Source of the DNA: Pseudomonadales bacterium
Lineage (GTDB): Bacteria; Pseudomonadota; Gammaproteobacteria; Pseudomonadales; UBA7239
Length of the DNA: 64,000 nucleotides
Direction of reading: 5' to 3'
Assembly: GCA_041395665.1 (NCBI GenBank)
Contig: JAWLAB010000004.1
Location: 62,001-126,000 of the forward strand
The notes below the pieces were generated by a model. The model was not told the origin of the DNA. It made no database searches and was given only the letters and a program-made list of their open reading frames with translations. Numbering within the stretch: the stretch's first letter is position 1; each line of letters opens with the position of its first letter. This document shows positions 29,041-38,600 of the stretch, one piece after another. The position numbers and the translations under genes were made by a program.

Positions 29041-29784
29041 TTATAGTTGGAATGTTTGTGTGGCGATGGCTGTGCCTTGCTCATTGAATTGCCGTTCAAA
29101 AAAATGTGTTTGATGGTCGTGTGTTTGCAGCACCAAACTTGAGCAGCGTGTGCCGTAATTATCGAAGTGTATAAAACTAGCAGAGAGTTTTTGCTCCAAC
29201 CATTGTGGAATGCCGGTGTTTGGCAGTTGATCGTCGCTGGCGATGGTTTTGTCAGCAAGCAAACAGAACAACGATTCGTGTTCCAAATCAGACAAAGTTT
29301 CGGTGAGTGCTTGTTTGCCTGCCTCAACTTTTGGCCAAGGTGTATCGAGAGCTGCATTCGATAAGCCATAAATACCGGCCTGCAAAGCAAAATTTTCTCC
29401 ATTGCTATTGCAGTAGTGTAGTGCGTTGCCATCGCCCAACAGCAAATTAAATGGGCTGTAATCCGCAAGATGGTTTTGCAGTTGAGTAATAAATTGTGCA
29501 GGCGATTGATTGCTGCTGAGAAAGTCGCGCACTAAATGTCCGCGTGAATGCGTGCCTTCTGGTGCGGAAGGATCGCGCACATTGGTGATAGCAGCGAAGC
29601 GAGCATTGCGTGTGACACCGAGCCAAGTGCCACCTTGTTCTAAATCGCGACCAGCGAGAATATTGGGTGCGTCTTGCCAAAAATGTGCAGGAGCAGAAGA
29701 GCGGGCATAAAACTCATCGCGATTGGCGGCCACCACCAATTTGTATTGAGGGTGGCTCTGCCAAGCAAAAAGAATTAGGCACAT
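29041..29784 (-). CDS. NRDE/TANGO2-family protein
   Basis: A 247-residue protein with the family N-terminus MCLILFAW and the diagnostic NRDE at residues 21-24 (VVAANRDEFYAR), followed by GGTWLGVTRNARFAAITNVR and HSRGHLVRDFL. Cys2 after the initiator suggests an N-terminal nucleophile-like arrangement. Eukaryotic TANGO2 is linked to haem or lipid handling; bacterial roles are largely unknown. It starts 4 bases after the stop of the GH17/GT2 gene, so it is almost certainly co-transcribed with it. Confidence 0.88.
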   Translation of the reverse strand: MCLILFAWQSHPQYKLVVAANRDEFYARSSAPAHFWQDAPNILAGRDLEQGGTWLGVTRNARFAAITNVRDPSAPEGTHSRGHLVRDFLSSNQSPAQFITQLQNHLADYSPFNLLLGDGNALHYCNSNGENFALQAGIYGLSNAALDTPWPKVEAGKQALTETLSDLEHESLFCLLADKTIASDDQLPNTGIPQWLEQKLSASFIHFDNYGTRCSSLVLQTHDHQTHFFERQFNEQGTAIATQTFQL

Positions 29785-29788
29785 AGCA

Positions 29789-32356
29789 TCATTCGGGTAT
29801 TTTCTGCGGCAACACAGAAAGAAATGCCATGAATACCGCAGCGAGATAAGCCAGTGATTGCATCAACAACATAAAGAACCAAGCCCATGAATCGCCGGTT
29901 TCCATGTCGTGTGTGATCAACATGGCTGCTGCTGCGCCCCATAGTAATAACAAGAAAAATAATTCTTCACGACACTCTGCTAAAGCCAGCATAAACCCAC
30001 CTTGATCACGCATTTTTGGTGTGCGGAAAAAAGGAATAGTTTTCGTAAATAGACCATAAATAATAGATTTAGCGATAGTGTGAGAGAGCGCTAAACCCGC
30101 TATTGCCGCGCCGACAGATGTGCTCATCGGTACTTTCATGTGGCTCTTGTAAATGTACAAAATTTTGCCGAGTTTGAAGAAAAATAAAATCAACGGCGGC
30201 AGCGCAAACACCAAGGCGGGTGGTAAAACGCGTGTCGGCGCGAGCAGCATGGCGGATGTCCACAGCAATGCGCCGCCGGTAAAAAATAAATTCATACCGT
30301 CAGCTACCCAAGGCATCCAGCCGGCGATGAAGTGGTAGCGTTGTCCTCGTGTTAATTTTGTATCTTCACCTTTGAATAAACTGCGGAAATGGCCTTTCAT
30401 GATTTGCATCGCACCGTAAGCCCAGCGGAAGCGTTGTTTTTTGTAATCGATAAAGCGATCGGGCATCACGCCTTTGCCGTAAGAATTGCTGACATAAGCA
30501 GCGGACAAACCTTCTTCAAAAGCGCGTAAACCTAGTTCTGCATCTTCAGTAATCGTCCACTCTGCCCAACCGAGTCTGTCCATCACATCGCGGCGAATCA
30601 TGGTCATGGTGCCGTGTTGAATAATGGCGTTGCGATCATTGCGTGTGACCATGCCGATATGAAAAAAACCTTTGTATTCGGCGTAACACAATTTTTTGAA
30701 CAGCGACCAATCGCCATCGCGATAATCTTGCGGTGCTTGCACGATAGCAATTTTTGGATCAGCAAAATGCGGTACCAAATGTTTGAGCCAGTTGGGGTCG
30801 ACACAATAATCACTGTCGATAACCGCGATAATTTCTGAATCGGATGCAGTGCGTTCCAGCGCCCAGTTCAATGCGCCGCCTTTGAAGCCTTCTAGCGGTG
30901 CAACATGGAAGAAGCGAAAGCGAGGGCCTAGCGTTTTGCAATATTCTTCAACCGGACGCCACACATTTTCATCTTTGGTGTTGTTGTCGATGATCATCAC
31001 TTCGAAATCGGGATAATCGAGTGCCGCTAACGCGTCGAGCGTTTCTTTCACCATGTCGGGCGGTTCGTTGTAACACGGCACTTGTATGCACACTTTGGGG
31101 CGGTAGGCGTCATCGCTGGCAACACCAATAAATGGTCTACGGCGCTGCGCCCACACGGTTTCTGCCAACTCATGTGCTTCGGTGAACATGACGATGAATA
31201 CACCCACTGCAGCAAGCACCAACAAGATACCGAGCGTGACATTCAGCCAAGTCATGTATTGCTGCGAATAATCGTAAGTGACGATGACGAGAAAAGAGGC
31301 AAACAAAAACGCAACAAAGGCGAGAAAAGCACGGCCGCGCTGTTTCAAACCAGAGCTGTCGATCAACAACAAAGCCAGCGTCAGAATTGCCATGATGACA
31401 GATACGACAGCGAGTAAACGCCACTGCGGAATTTTGACTACGCTGCCTTCAAATGGAAATTTTGGTTGGCGATTGACGTTGTAAACACCCCAGTATTTTC
31501 CTACATCACCTTCCGCACCGGATTTCCATAATTGGTCAAATGCTTCGATGACAAAATAGTTGTAACCCGCTGTGTTGAGTGCGTTCAGCAAAGTGCGCAA
31601 ATAAATGGCTTGATCAACTTGGTTGGCTTCTGCTGCTCCTCGGCTGCGGCCAAAAGAGGGCCAGCCCACCTCGCCGAGCAACAAAGGCTTTTGTGAGAAC
31701 ACCGTTTTGAGTACGCCAGATTTTTCTAAAACAAAACCGACCGATGCACTGGATGGGATTTTTTCCCAAAAAGGAAGAATGTGTGCGGTAACGACATCAA
31801 CATGTTGCGCGAGCTCTGGATATTTCAACCAAATATCCCAAGTTTCTGCCGTTGTAACGGGTACTTTTACTTTGCTGCGCACTTGTTCGATGTAGTCGAT
31901 CAAACGCGGTAAATCCACCTCGCGGCGATACATACTTTCGTTGCCAACCATCACCATAGTGATATTGCGATTGTTATTGATCACATCGATTGCGCGTGCA
32001 ATTTCCGCTTCATTGTCTTTCTCGATGTTACTGATCCAAATGCCTTGCACCACACTCATGCCGAACTCTTGTGCCAAACGCGGAATGTCAGCTTGTGTGC
32101 CTGTCACTGAATAGGTGCGGATGTTGCGCGTTTGCTTGGATAACAATGCAAGATCTTGACGAATTTCGTCGTGGCTGGGGTGAATGTTTTTAGTGGGATC
32201 CTGCCCATTTTGATACGGCGAATAAGCGTAGCCAGATATTGAATCAGGCCAATTAGGTGCCTGTAGTGGGCGGTTAAAAAATGCCCAAACAGCAATAACT
32301 GTGGCGGCGATGCCGGTGACAATGGCAAGGTTGATGATGGTTTTTTGGCTGATCAT
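29789..32356 (-). CDS. GH17-like / GT2 fusion, probable membrane beta-glucan synthase
   Basis: An 855-residue protein. After an N-terminal TM helix, residues 35-310 form a GH17-like domain with both catalytic acids in place (VGNES, Glu140; GEVGWPSFG, Glu229). TM helices follow, then a processive family-2 glycosyltransferase (about 420-660) with DSD at 514-516, TED at 603-605 and QRFRW at 641-645, and C-terminal TM helices. The GT part would polymerise glucose from UDP-glucose and export it. The GH17 part would trim or transfer beta-1,3-linked chains in the periplasm. Related fusions occur in proteobacterial cyclic or branched glucan synthesis. Product and linkage are inferred. Confidence 0.88.
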   Translation of the reverse strand: MISQKTIINLAIVTGIAATVIAVWAFFNRPLQAPNWPDSISGYAYSPYQNGQDPTKNIHPSHDEIRQDLALLSKQTRNIRTYSVTGTQADIPRLAQEFGMSVVQGIWISNIEKDNEAEIARAIDVINNNRNITMVMVGNESMYRREVDLPRLIDYIEQVRSKVKVPVTTAETWDIWLKYPELAQHVDVVTAHILPFWEKIPSSASVGFVLEKSGVLKTVFSQKPLLLGEVGWPSFGRSRGAAEANQVDQAIYLRTLLNALNTAGYNYFVIEAFDQLWKSGAEGDVGKYWGVYNVNRQPKFPFEGSVVKIPQWRLLAVVSVIMAILTLALLLIDSSGLKQRGRAFLAFVAFLFASFLVIVTYDYSQQYMTWLNVTLGILLVLAAVGVFIVMFTEAHELAETVWAQRRRPFIGVASDDAYRPKVCIQVPCYNEPPDMVKETLDALAALDYPDFEVMIIDNNTKDENVWRPVEEYCKTLGPRFRFFHVAPLEGFKGGALNWALERTASDSEIIAVIDSDYCVDPNWLKHLVPHFADPKIAIVQAPQDYRDGDWSLFKKLCYAEYKGFFHIGMVTRNDRNAIIQHGTMTMIRRDVMDRLGWAEWTITEDAELGLRAFEEGLSAAYVSNSYGKGVMPDRFIDYKKQRFRWAYGAMQIMKGHFRSLFKGEDTKLTRGQRYHFIAGWMPWVADGMNLFFTGGALLWTSAMLLAPTRVLPPALVFALPPLILFFFKLGKILYIYKSHMKVPMSTSVGAAIAGLALSHTIAKSIIYGLFTKTIPFFRTPKMRDQGGFMLALAECREELFFLLLLWGAAAAMLITHDMETGDSWAWFFMLLMQSLAYLAAVFMAFLSVLPQKIPE

Positions 32357-32426
32357 TTACGATCCATTTTTAGTAGGTCAAAGTAAAAAGTGTACGCACT
32401 GGCAGAGCATAGCAGTTTGTGCTGGT

Positions 32427-34502
32427 TCAGCGTGCTTTTGCGCGAGCAGCATCAAAGCGCGCTTGCAACAATGCTTGCTCGTTAGCAGCGGCGGAACCGG
32501 TGCAGTGCCAGTCCACCAGCAATTGCTCCAATTGTTCGTGATGGCTATTGTTGGGCATGGCTTGTCCCAGACCTTGCTGTAATTTTTTTAGCTGGATTTC
32601 TCGGCGCTGTTGTTTGTCTTCGTCTGGCGTTTCAAGGTCGAGCAGAATCTCTAGCGCAATGCACAATTCTCGGCGGCGTTGCGCGTTAGCAGAAAAGTCT
32701 AATGGCGTGGATTGTTGTATAGCTGCCAATACTTGTTGTTTGCGCGCGTTAATGGCTTTGTCCCACTCCGCAGGAAGCGGATGTTGCTGCCAATCAGTTT
32801 CAAGTAAGGCGGTTGATTCGCTCGTTATATGGCTTTCAATGCGTGTGCACAGCGCTGCTCTGCGTGCCAATTCATCGAGCTGTTTTTGATGTTGCCGTGC
32901 ACTGATGCCGCGCAATTGTTGATGGTAGGCATCACAAGCAGTGAAAAACTGTTTCTTGATGGCTGTTTGCAATTTTTCTGGAATGTCTTTGATGGCTTTG
33001 AATTCATTTTGTAATTGTTCAAACGCTGCGGCGCTGTGTGTCAACTCTTCATCAGGCAGTTTTGCGAGTTGTGTAATGCGTTCACAGAGGCCTTTGGCCT
33101 GTGCGATGTTGCTGTCTTGTAGTTGGCGTGCTTGCTGTTGATTGTCGCGGCGTTTATCAAAAATCACCTTGCCGTATTCTTGTAGCGCTTGCCACAGTTT
33201 ACGGTCTTCGTGGTGACGCGTGATGCCAATCTGTTTCCACTGTTCTTGGATTTGTTGAAAGCGCTCGATGGCTTTCTCAATGTCCACCATTTCTGTGACA
33301 CTTTTCGCGGCATTGACCAGTTGTTGTTTTCGTGCTTCGTTCGCTGATTGCACATCCGCTAACGGTGTGTTGATAGCGGCGTAAGCTGCGTCAAAACGCG
33401 TACGGATGGGTTTTTCTTCGCTGCGTTCAACGGGATGGAAATCGTGAAACTCTTTGCGTGCTTTGTCGAGGATGCGCGCGACGGCTTTCCAGTCTGCTGT
33501 ACTCCAATCCTGTGCTTGCGCAAATTGTTCTAACGCTTCGCAAATGATTTGTCGCTGCTGCAGGTTAAAAGCGCGCTGCTGACGCGTTTTTTCATAATGC
33601 TCGGCGCAGGGCTCCCATGCTTTGTCGCCAGCTTGTTTGAATCGTTCCCACAGTGCCTGTACTTCTGGTGTGTGTGGTGGTTTCATCGCGCGCCACTGCG
33701 CTTGTAAATCGCGCACGGCTTCCGCTGTTTCCAGTGGTTGCAGGGTGCTGGTGCAGAGTTTTTCCATCGCATCGCACAGCAATTCTAATTTCGGCATGGC
33801 GGCAAAAGCTTGCCAATCCTGCATCTCGTGTTGTTTGGATGAAATCTGTTTATGTTTATTTTGTTGTTTGTGTTTTTCGTGTTGTGATTTTTGTTCAGCT
33901 TGTAATAGTTTCTGCTGTTCCAGTGCTTGCGCTCGTTGCGCTTCTTCGGCGGCGCGCTGCTGCGCTTGCGCTTCGGCTTTTTGTTGTTTTGCTTCTGCCG
34001 CTTGTTTTTCAGCCAGCGCGGCCGCTACTTGTTGTTGCTGAATATCCATCAAGATAGCTTGGCATTGAGCAATGGCGGTATTGACGCGTTGAGCAATCGA
34101 GGTGTTTTTTTCGGTAGTGTTTTCCCATTGCAGGCTTAGGTGAGCCAGCTCGCTGTCAAACAACGGGTGATATTGCAGTTTTGCTAATGTTTCTAAGCGG
34201 CCGCACAGTTTTTCTTGTGCATCAAGGTTTTGTTGCTGTTGTTGTTCGGCAGCTTTGAGTGTGTTGAGACGATCGCGCAGCAGGCGATTGGTTTTTTTAT
34301 CCAAACCGGCACTGTTTTTGAGTAGTTGCTGCAGATGATGGGTATCGGTAATTGCATCAACAGACGGTGCACCTATCAATGTTTGCAGTGAAGGTTTTTC
34401 TTTTTTTTCTTTGCGAACTTCGCCGGTGCTGATTGGGGGCGGCGGAGGTGTTGGCGCAGTGTTAACGGGCTTTTTGATCAAGCCGAATAATTTGCCGAGC
34501 AT
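32427..34502 (-). CDS. DUF349 domain-containing protein
   Basis: A 691-residue soluble, highly charged and Gln-rich protein. It has a low-complexity N-terminus (NTAPTPPPPPI), a long coiled coil rich in A/E/K/Q (about residues 170-225), then several helical DUF349 repeats marked by W-K-x-I/A and R-F-D/F-x-A-x patterns (LQAQWRAMKPPHTPEVQALW, WKAVARILDKARKEF, IQEQWKQIGITRHHEDRKLW, LQNEFKAIKDIPEKLQ). Bacterial DUF349 proteins are poorly characterised. It diverges from dinG across a 160-base region. Codon use looks like that of its neighbours. Confidence 0.85.
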   Translation of the reverse strand: MLGKLFGLIKKPVNTAPTPPPPPISTGEVRKEKKEKPSLQTLIGAPSVDAITDTHHLQQLLKNSAGLDKKTNRLLRDRLNTLKAAEQQQQQNLDAQEKLCGRLETLAKLQYHPLFDSELAHLSLQWENTTEKNTSIAQRVNTAIAQCQAILMDIQQQQVAAALAEKQAAEAKQQKAEAQAQQRAAEEAQRAQALEQQKLLQAEQKSQHEKHKQQNKHKQISSKQHEMQDWQAFAAMPKLELLCDAMEKLCTSTLQPLETAEAVRDLQAQWRAMKPPHTPEVQALWERFKQAGDKAWEPCAEHYEKTRQQRAFNLQQRQIICEALEQFAQAQDWSTADWKAVARILDKARKEFHDFHPVERSEEKPIRTRFDAAYAAINTPLADVQSANEARKQQLVNAAKSVTEMVDIEKAIERFQQIQEQWKQIGITRHHEDRKLWQALQEYGKVIFDKRRDNQQQARQLQDSNIAQAKGLCERITQLAKLPDEELTHSAAAFEQLQNEFKAIKDIPEKLQTAIKKQFFTACDAYHQQLRGISARQHQKQLDELARRAALCTRIESHITSESTALLETDWQQHPLPAEWDKAINARKQQVLAAIQQSTPLDFSANAQRRRELCIALEILLDLETPDEDKQQRREIQLKKLQQGLGQAMPNNSHHEQLEQLLVDWHCTGSAAANEQALLQARFDAARAKAR

Positions 34503-34662
34503 GATTATGGTGTGCCTCGTGCGAGTAAAGGATAGTCAGCCCCGCATTGTAACGGTTGCCAAGGTGGCGGGGAGCTTTTTGCCGCAGTCAGCGCGGTGGT
34601 TTTGCTATGATGGATGGTCGGCAGGGTAGCCATCACGAATCGGCTTTTACAACGGAATTTCT

Positions 34663-36792
34663 GTGCTTAATCACGATACAAAACAAATCATCCAAAAAGC
34701 GTACTCCCGTTTTTTGGAGCAAAAAGGCTTGAAACCACGCGAAGGTCAAAAACTGATGATCGCGGCGGTGGCGCGCACGCTTGGCAACATCATGAGCGAT
34801 AGCGAGGGCGTGCGGCTGGGCGAGAGCCATGTGTGCATGGTGGAGGCGGGTACAGGCACAGGTAAAACAGTGGCCTACGCGTTGGCGGCGATTCCTACGG
34901 CGCAGGCGCAGGACAAAAAACTGGTGATTTCAACGGCCACGGTCGCGCTGCAAGAGCAGATTGTCTTAAAGGATTTGCCGGATTTACGCGCGCACAGTGG
35001 CTTGGTGTTTAATCATGTGTTGGCAAAAGGCCGAGGGCGCTACGCCTGCCTCTATAAATTGGATTTTTTGTTGGCGCATGGCAGTGAAAACGCGCAGAGT
35101 GTGACGCAAGCGTTGTATCCCGATGAACGCGATGCGCTGCTGTCTGAAAACACGCTGCATGTTTATCAATCCATGTTGGAAGCCTTGGGCGCAGCGGAGT
35201 GGGATGGTGATCGCGATAACTGGCGACAAGTGATTCAAGAAGAGGATTGGCAGCGATTAACCACGGACCATAATCAATGCACAGGTCGCCGCTGTGCTTA
35301 TGTCACGCAATGCCCGTTTTTTCGCGCGCGCGAAAATTTGGTGGATGCGGATGTGATTGTCGCCAATCACGATTTAGTGCTCGCAGATCTCGCTTTGGGC
35401 GGCGGCGCAATTTTGCCCGCACCAGAGCAAACGATTTATGTGTTTGATGAAGGGCATCACTTACCCGATAAAGCACTGCAACATTTTTCCGCACATGTGC
35501 GTGTACAAAGCAGTGTGCGTTGGTTGCAAACCACCACCAAAACATTGGCAGTATTGGCGCAAACTTTCAGCGGTGTGCAGGCTGTTCAATCGGCGATAAC
35601 GCCGTGGTCTGCAGTAGAACAATTATTGCTGCAAGTGCATCAACAAGTGTTGCCGATGTTGGAATTATTGTTAGCAAACAATATGGCTGATCGCGATAAA
35701 AAGTATGTTTTTCGCCACGGTATTGTTCCGCCTGAACTGCGTGCTATGGCACAAAGTCTGTTGGCGTGTTGGCAAAAAGCGGGGGCGGTTTTGCAAAAAA
35801 TTGCTGCTGTTGTTGAAGGCATGTTGGATAGCCGTTCACCCGATATAGCGCTAGAAGTGGTGGAACAGGCACATGCAGCTGTTGGTGGTTTATGGCAGCG
35901 TTGCGTGCATGCAGAAACTTTATGGCGTTTGTTTGCGCGTGAAGATGATGAAGGAGCGGCGCCCACCGCGCGCTGGTTGACAGCGTATGAAGTGGGCAAT
36001 GGTTTTGATTTTGAAGTGTGCGCCAGCCCTGTGCTGCCAACGGTGCAGTTGCAAAATAACTTGTGGGAACGCTGTTTTGCGGCGGTGATCACTTCTGCCA
36101 CGCTAACTGCATTGGGTAAGTTTGATCGGTTGCGAGAGCGTTCAGGTGTGCCTTCGGCAAGCGCGGGTTCTGTTGTGCCCAGTCCGTTTTTTTATCAGCA
36201 ATCCGCGCAATTAATCGTGCCTACCAATGCGGTGGAAGGCAATCAAGTGGAGCAGCACACGCAATCAGTGATTGATTTTTTGCAGGGTGATGTGGATGTG
36301 ACCGAAGCGACGCTAGTATTGTTTGCTTCGCGCCGTCAAATGCTGGATGTGTATCAATCCTTATCACTGGAAATTCGCGAACAAATTTTGCTGCAAGATA
36401 ACTACAGCAAACAGCAGTTATTGCAATTACATCGCGCACGCATCGATCAAAAACAGGGCAGTATTATTTTCGGCTTGGCAAGTTTTTCTGAGGGCGTTGA
36501 TTTGCCCGGTGATTATTTGCGACATGTGGTGATTGCTAAAATTCCTTTTGCGCCGCCAGATGATCCGGTAGAGCAAACACTATCCGATTGGATTGAATCA
36601 AAAGGTGGCAATGCTTTTATGCAAATCAGTGTGGCGGATGCCAGTTTGCGTTTAGTGCAGGCAGCGGGGCGCTTGTTGCGCACAGAAAAAGACACAGGGC
36701 GCGTGACGATTTTGGATCGTCGTTTGGTGACAAAACGCTACGGAAAATTACTGCTCGACAGCTTGCCGCCGTTTCAACGCGTACTGTATTAA
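34663..36792 (+). CDS. dinG: ATP-dependent DNA helicase DinG
   Basis: A 709-residue superfamily-2 (XPD-like) helicase. Walker A is AGTGTGKT at about 62-69 and the DEAH box is DEGHH. Between them lie the four cysteines of a 4Fe-4S cluster (YACLYKL, CTGRRC, QCPFF). The C-terminal motifs include FGLASFSEGVDLPG and QAAGRLLRTEKDTG. DinG unwinds 5'-tailed DNA, D-loops and R-loops during repair and replication-transcription conflict. The start is GTG 34663; TATGAT at about 34609-34614 could be a -10 element. Confidence 0.95.
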   Translation: MLNHDTKQIIQKAYSRFLEQKGLKPREGQKLMIAAVARTLGNIMSDSEGVRLGESHVCMVEAGTGTGKTVAYALAAIPTAQAQDKKLVISTATVALQEQIVLKDLPDLRAHSGLVFNHVLAKGRGRYACLYKLDFLLAHGSENAQSVTQALYPDERDALLSENTLHVYQSMLEALGAAEWDGDRDNWRQVIQEEDWQRLTTDHNQCTGRRCAYVTQCPFFRARENLVDADVIVANHDLVLADLALGGGAILPAPEQTIYVFDEGHHLPDKALQHFSAHVRVQSSVRWLQTTTKTLAVLAQTFSGVQAVQSAITPWSAVEQLLLQVHQQVLPMLELLLANNMADRDKKYVFRHGIVPPELRAMAQSLLACWQKAGAVLQKIAAVVEGMLDSRSPDIALEVVEQAHAAVGGLWQRCVHAETLWRLFAREDDEGAAPTARWLTAYEVGNGFDFEVCASPVLPTVQLQNNLWERCFAAVITSATLTALGKFDRLRERSGVPSASAGSVVPSPFFYQQSAQLIVPTNAVEGNQVEQHTQSVIDFLQGDVDVTEATLVLFASRRQMLDVYQSLSLEIREQILLQDNYSKQQLLQLHRARIDQKQGSIIFGLASFSEGVDLPGDYLRHVVIAKIPFAPPDDPVEQTLSDWIESKGGNAFMQISVADASLRLVQAAGRLLRTEKDTGRVTILDRRLVTKRYGKLLLDSLPPFQRVLY

Positions 36793-36793
36793 A

Positions 36794-37246
36794 TCAATGA
36801 ACCGTCGATTTGAACGGTGCGTACTGTTGCAGTGCGCTCACTTCTTGTACGCCGGCAATTTCTTCGGGTTTATCGCCACGAATATTTAAGGCATACGCCA
36901 TTTTGTGAGCGATAGCGGCAGCTTTCCATTTCATTAATTCTGCATTGGAACCCGCGTACAAACGATCGATAGTGCTTTGCAGAATAAATACCCAACGGTG
37001 GAAATGGTCTTCTGTCATGCTGGACTTGTTGTGCAGTTGTAAATGCACATTAAAGACATCGGCGCGATAGCCTTTGTCGCCCAACACTTGGAACGCCCAG
37101 AAATGCGCCACTTTGGGGATGTGTTCGGCTAAATCGAGTTGCACTACATCGGTAAAAAAATAACCGATGATGGGGTCAGTCATGAGCTGTTCGTAGAATA
37201 CGGTCACGATATTGAGCATATCGTCGCGGGTTTGGATGTCTCGCAT
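36794..37246 (-). CDS. Group III truncated haemoglobin
   Basis: A 150-residue globin with the short 2-on-2 pattern: MLNIVTVFYEQLMTDPIIGYFFTDV, then HIPKVAHFWAFQVLG, and HFHRWVFILQSTIDRLYAG which carries the likely proximal histidine region. WKAAAIAHKMAYAL closes the fold. Group III proteins bind haem and O2; roles in NO or microaerobic stress are proposed. ATG 37246 has GGAGG six bases upstream, so I prefer it over ATG 37261. It converges on dinG with one base between the stops. Confidence 0.88.
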   Translation of the reverse strand: MRDIQTRDDMLNIVTVFYEQLMTDPIIGYFFTDVVQLDLAEHIPKVAHFWAFQVLGDKGYRADVFNVHLQLHNKSSMTEDHFHRWVFILQSTIDRLYAGSNAELMKWKAAAIAHKMAYALNIRGDKPEEIAGVQEVSALQQYAPFKSTVH

Positions 37247-37357
37247 GTGAAGCCTCCGCATAATGTTTTGCTACGGCTCCATTGTAGTGCGAATGGCGTA
37301 CACCTGCGCGGTGAGAGCTGCGTTAGAATGCCTCTTTTGTGCGGGAAAATTGTTGCA

Positions 37358-38593
37358 GTGAATGCGCTCTCTTGGATGGTCGGTCTACGCTATTTGTCAG
37401 CGCGCAAAGGCAGTCGCTTTGTCTCCTTATTTTCCTTTTTTTCCGTCGCGGGCATGATGGTCAGCGTGCTGGCGATGGTGCTGGTGATGTCAATCATGAA
37501 TGGCTTTGAAGGTGAAGTGCGCAATCGCATTTTGCACGCTGTTCCCCACGCGCAAATTATTTCGCCACGCGGCATAGAAAATTGGCAATCGCTGCTGCCT
37601 GTGTTGCAACGCTCTGGTGTGGTGTTAGCGGCTGCGCCGCAAGATCGTGCGCGCGTATTGCTGGAATCGGATGCGCGTATTCACGGCGGTGATATGTTTG
37701 GTGTTGATCCGCAGCAAGAACAAAAAGTGTCGCAAATCGATCAGTCCATGGTGGATGGGCAATGGGCGGCATTAAAGTCGGGTACATACGGTGTGGTGTT
37801 GGGTAGTGGATTGGCGCGTCAGTTGCGTGCCAAAGTGGGTGACAGCATCAACATCATGCTGCCGCAAGTGAGCGTGACACCTTTAGGGCTTTTTCCGCGC
37901 AGCCGTCGCTTTACCGTGGTGGGAATTTTTTCTGTTGGTGCACAAATTGATGCCACGCAGTTGTACATCCATATTGATGACGCCGGCCGCTTGTTGCGCA
38001 CGGGTGGCAAAGTGGACGCGTTGCGTTTTCGTTTTGATGATGTGATGCACGCGCCAGAGCAATTAAAAAAATTGGAGGTAATGCCTGAGTTGTCTGGCTT
38101 TGTGATGAAAAGCTGGCGCGATGAAAACAGCACGCTGTTTAACGCGATACACATGGAAAAAATCATGGTGTCGTTGATGTTGTCTGTCATTGTGGTGGTT
38201 GCAGTTTTTAATTTGGTGTCCATCTTGACGATGGCGGTGGCCGATCGTCGCAAAGATATTGCTGTGTTGCGTACGATTGGCGCGTCGCGACAAACCGTGT
38301 TGTCAATTTTTATCATTTATGGCATGAGCATGGGTGTGGTGGGTATTGGTGTGGGCGCGCTGCTGGGTAGTGTGCTGGCGCAGCATGTGACTGACATCAC
38401 CGCTGCTCTTGAGCGATGGGCGGCGGCTATTGATCCCCACGCGCAGTTGTCGATCTATTTGCCGAGCGAATGGTATATCAGCCAAACCTTGTGGGTGACG
38501 GCAATGTCATCCGTGTTGTGCTTGGCGGCTGTTTTTTATCCTGCGTGGCGTGCATCCACCATCCATCCTGCTGAAGCATTGCGTTACGAGTAA
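37358..38593 (+). CDS. lolC: Lipoprotein-releasing ABC transporter permease LolC
   Basis: A permease of about 411 residues in the MacB/FtsX fold: one N-terminal TM helix (FFSVAGMMVSVLAMVLVM), a large periplasmic domain (about 50-260), and three C-terminal TM helices. SIMNGFEGEVRNRIL and VLRTIGASRQTVLSIF are typical LolC/E segments. With LolD and LolE it extracts mature lipoproteins from the inner membrane and hands them to LolA. The frame runs upstream past the trHb gene, but GTG 37358 gives the family start (VNALSWMVGLRYLSARKGSR); ATG 37328 is an alternative. Confidence 0.92.
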   Translation: MNALSWMVGLRYLSARKGSRFVSLFSFFSVAGMMVSVLAMVLVMSIMNGFEGEVRNRILHAVPHAQIISPRGIENWQSLLPVLQRSGVVLAAAPQDRARVLLESDARIHGGDMFGVDPQQEQKVSQIDQSMVDGQWAALKSGTYGVVLGSGLARQLRAKVGDSINIMLPQVSVTPLGLFPRSRRFTVVGIFSVGAQIDATQLYIHIDDAGRLLRTGGKVDALRFRFDDVMHAPEQLKKLEVMPELSGFVMKSWRDENSTLFNAIHMEKIMVSLMLSVIVVVAVFNLVSILTMAVADRRKDIAVLRTIGASRQTVLSIFIIYGMSMGVVGIGVGALLGSVLAQHVTDITAALERWAAAIDPHAQLSIYLPSEWYISQTLWVTAMSSVLCLAAVFYPAWRASTIHPAEALRYE

Positions 38594-38600
38594 TAAAAAA

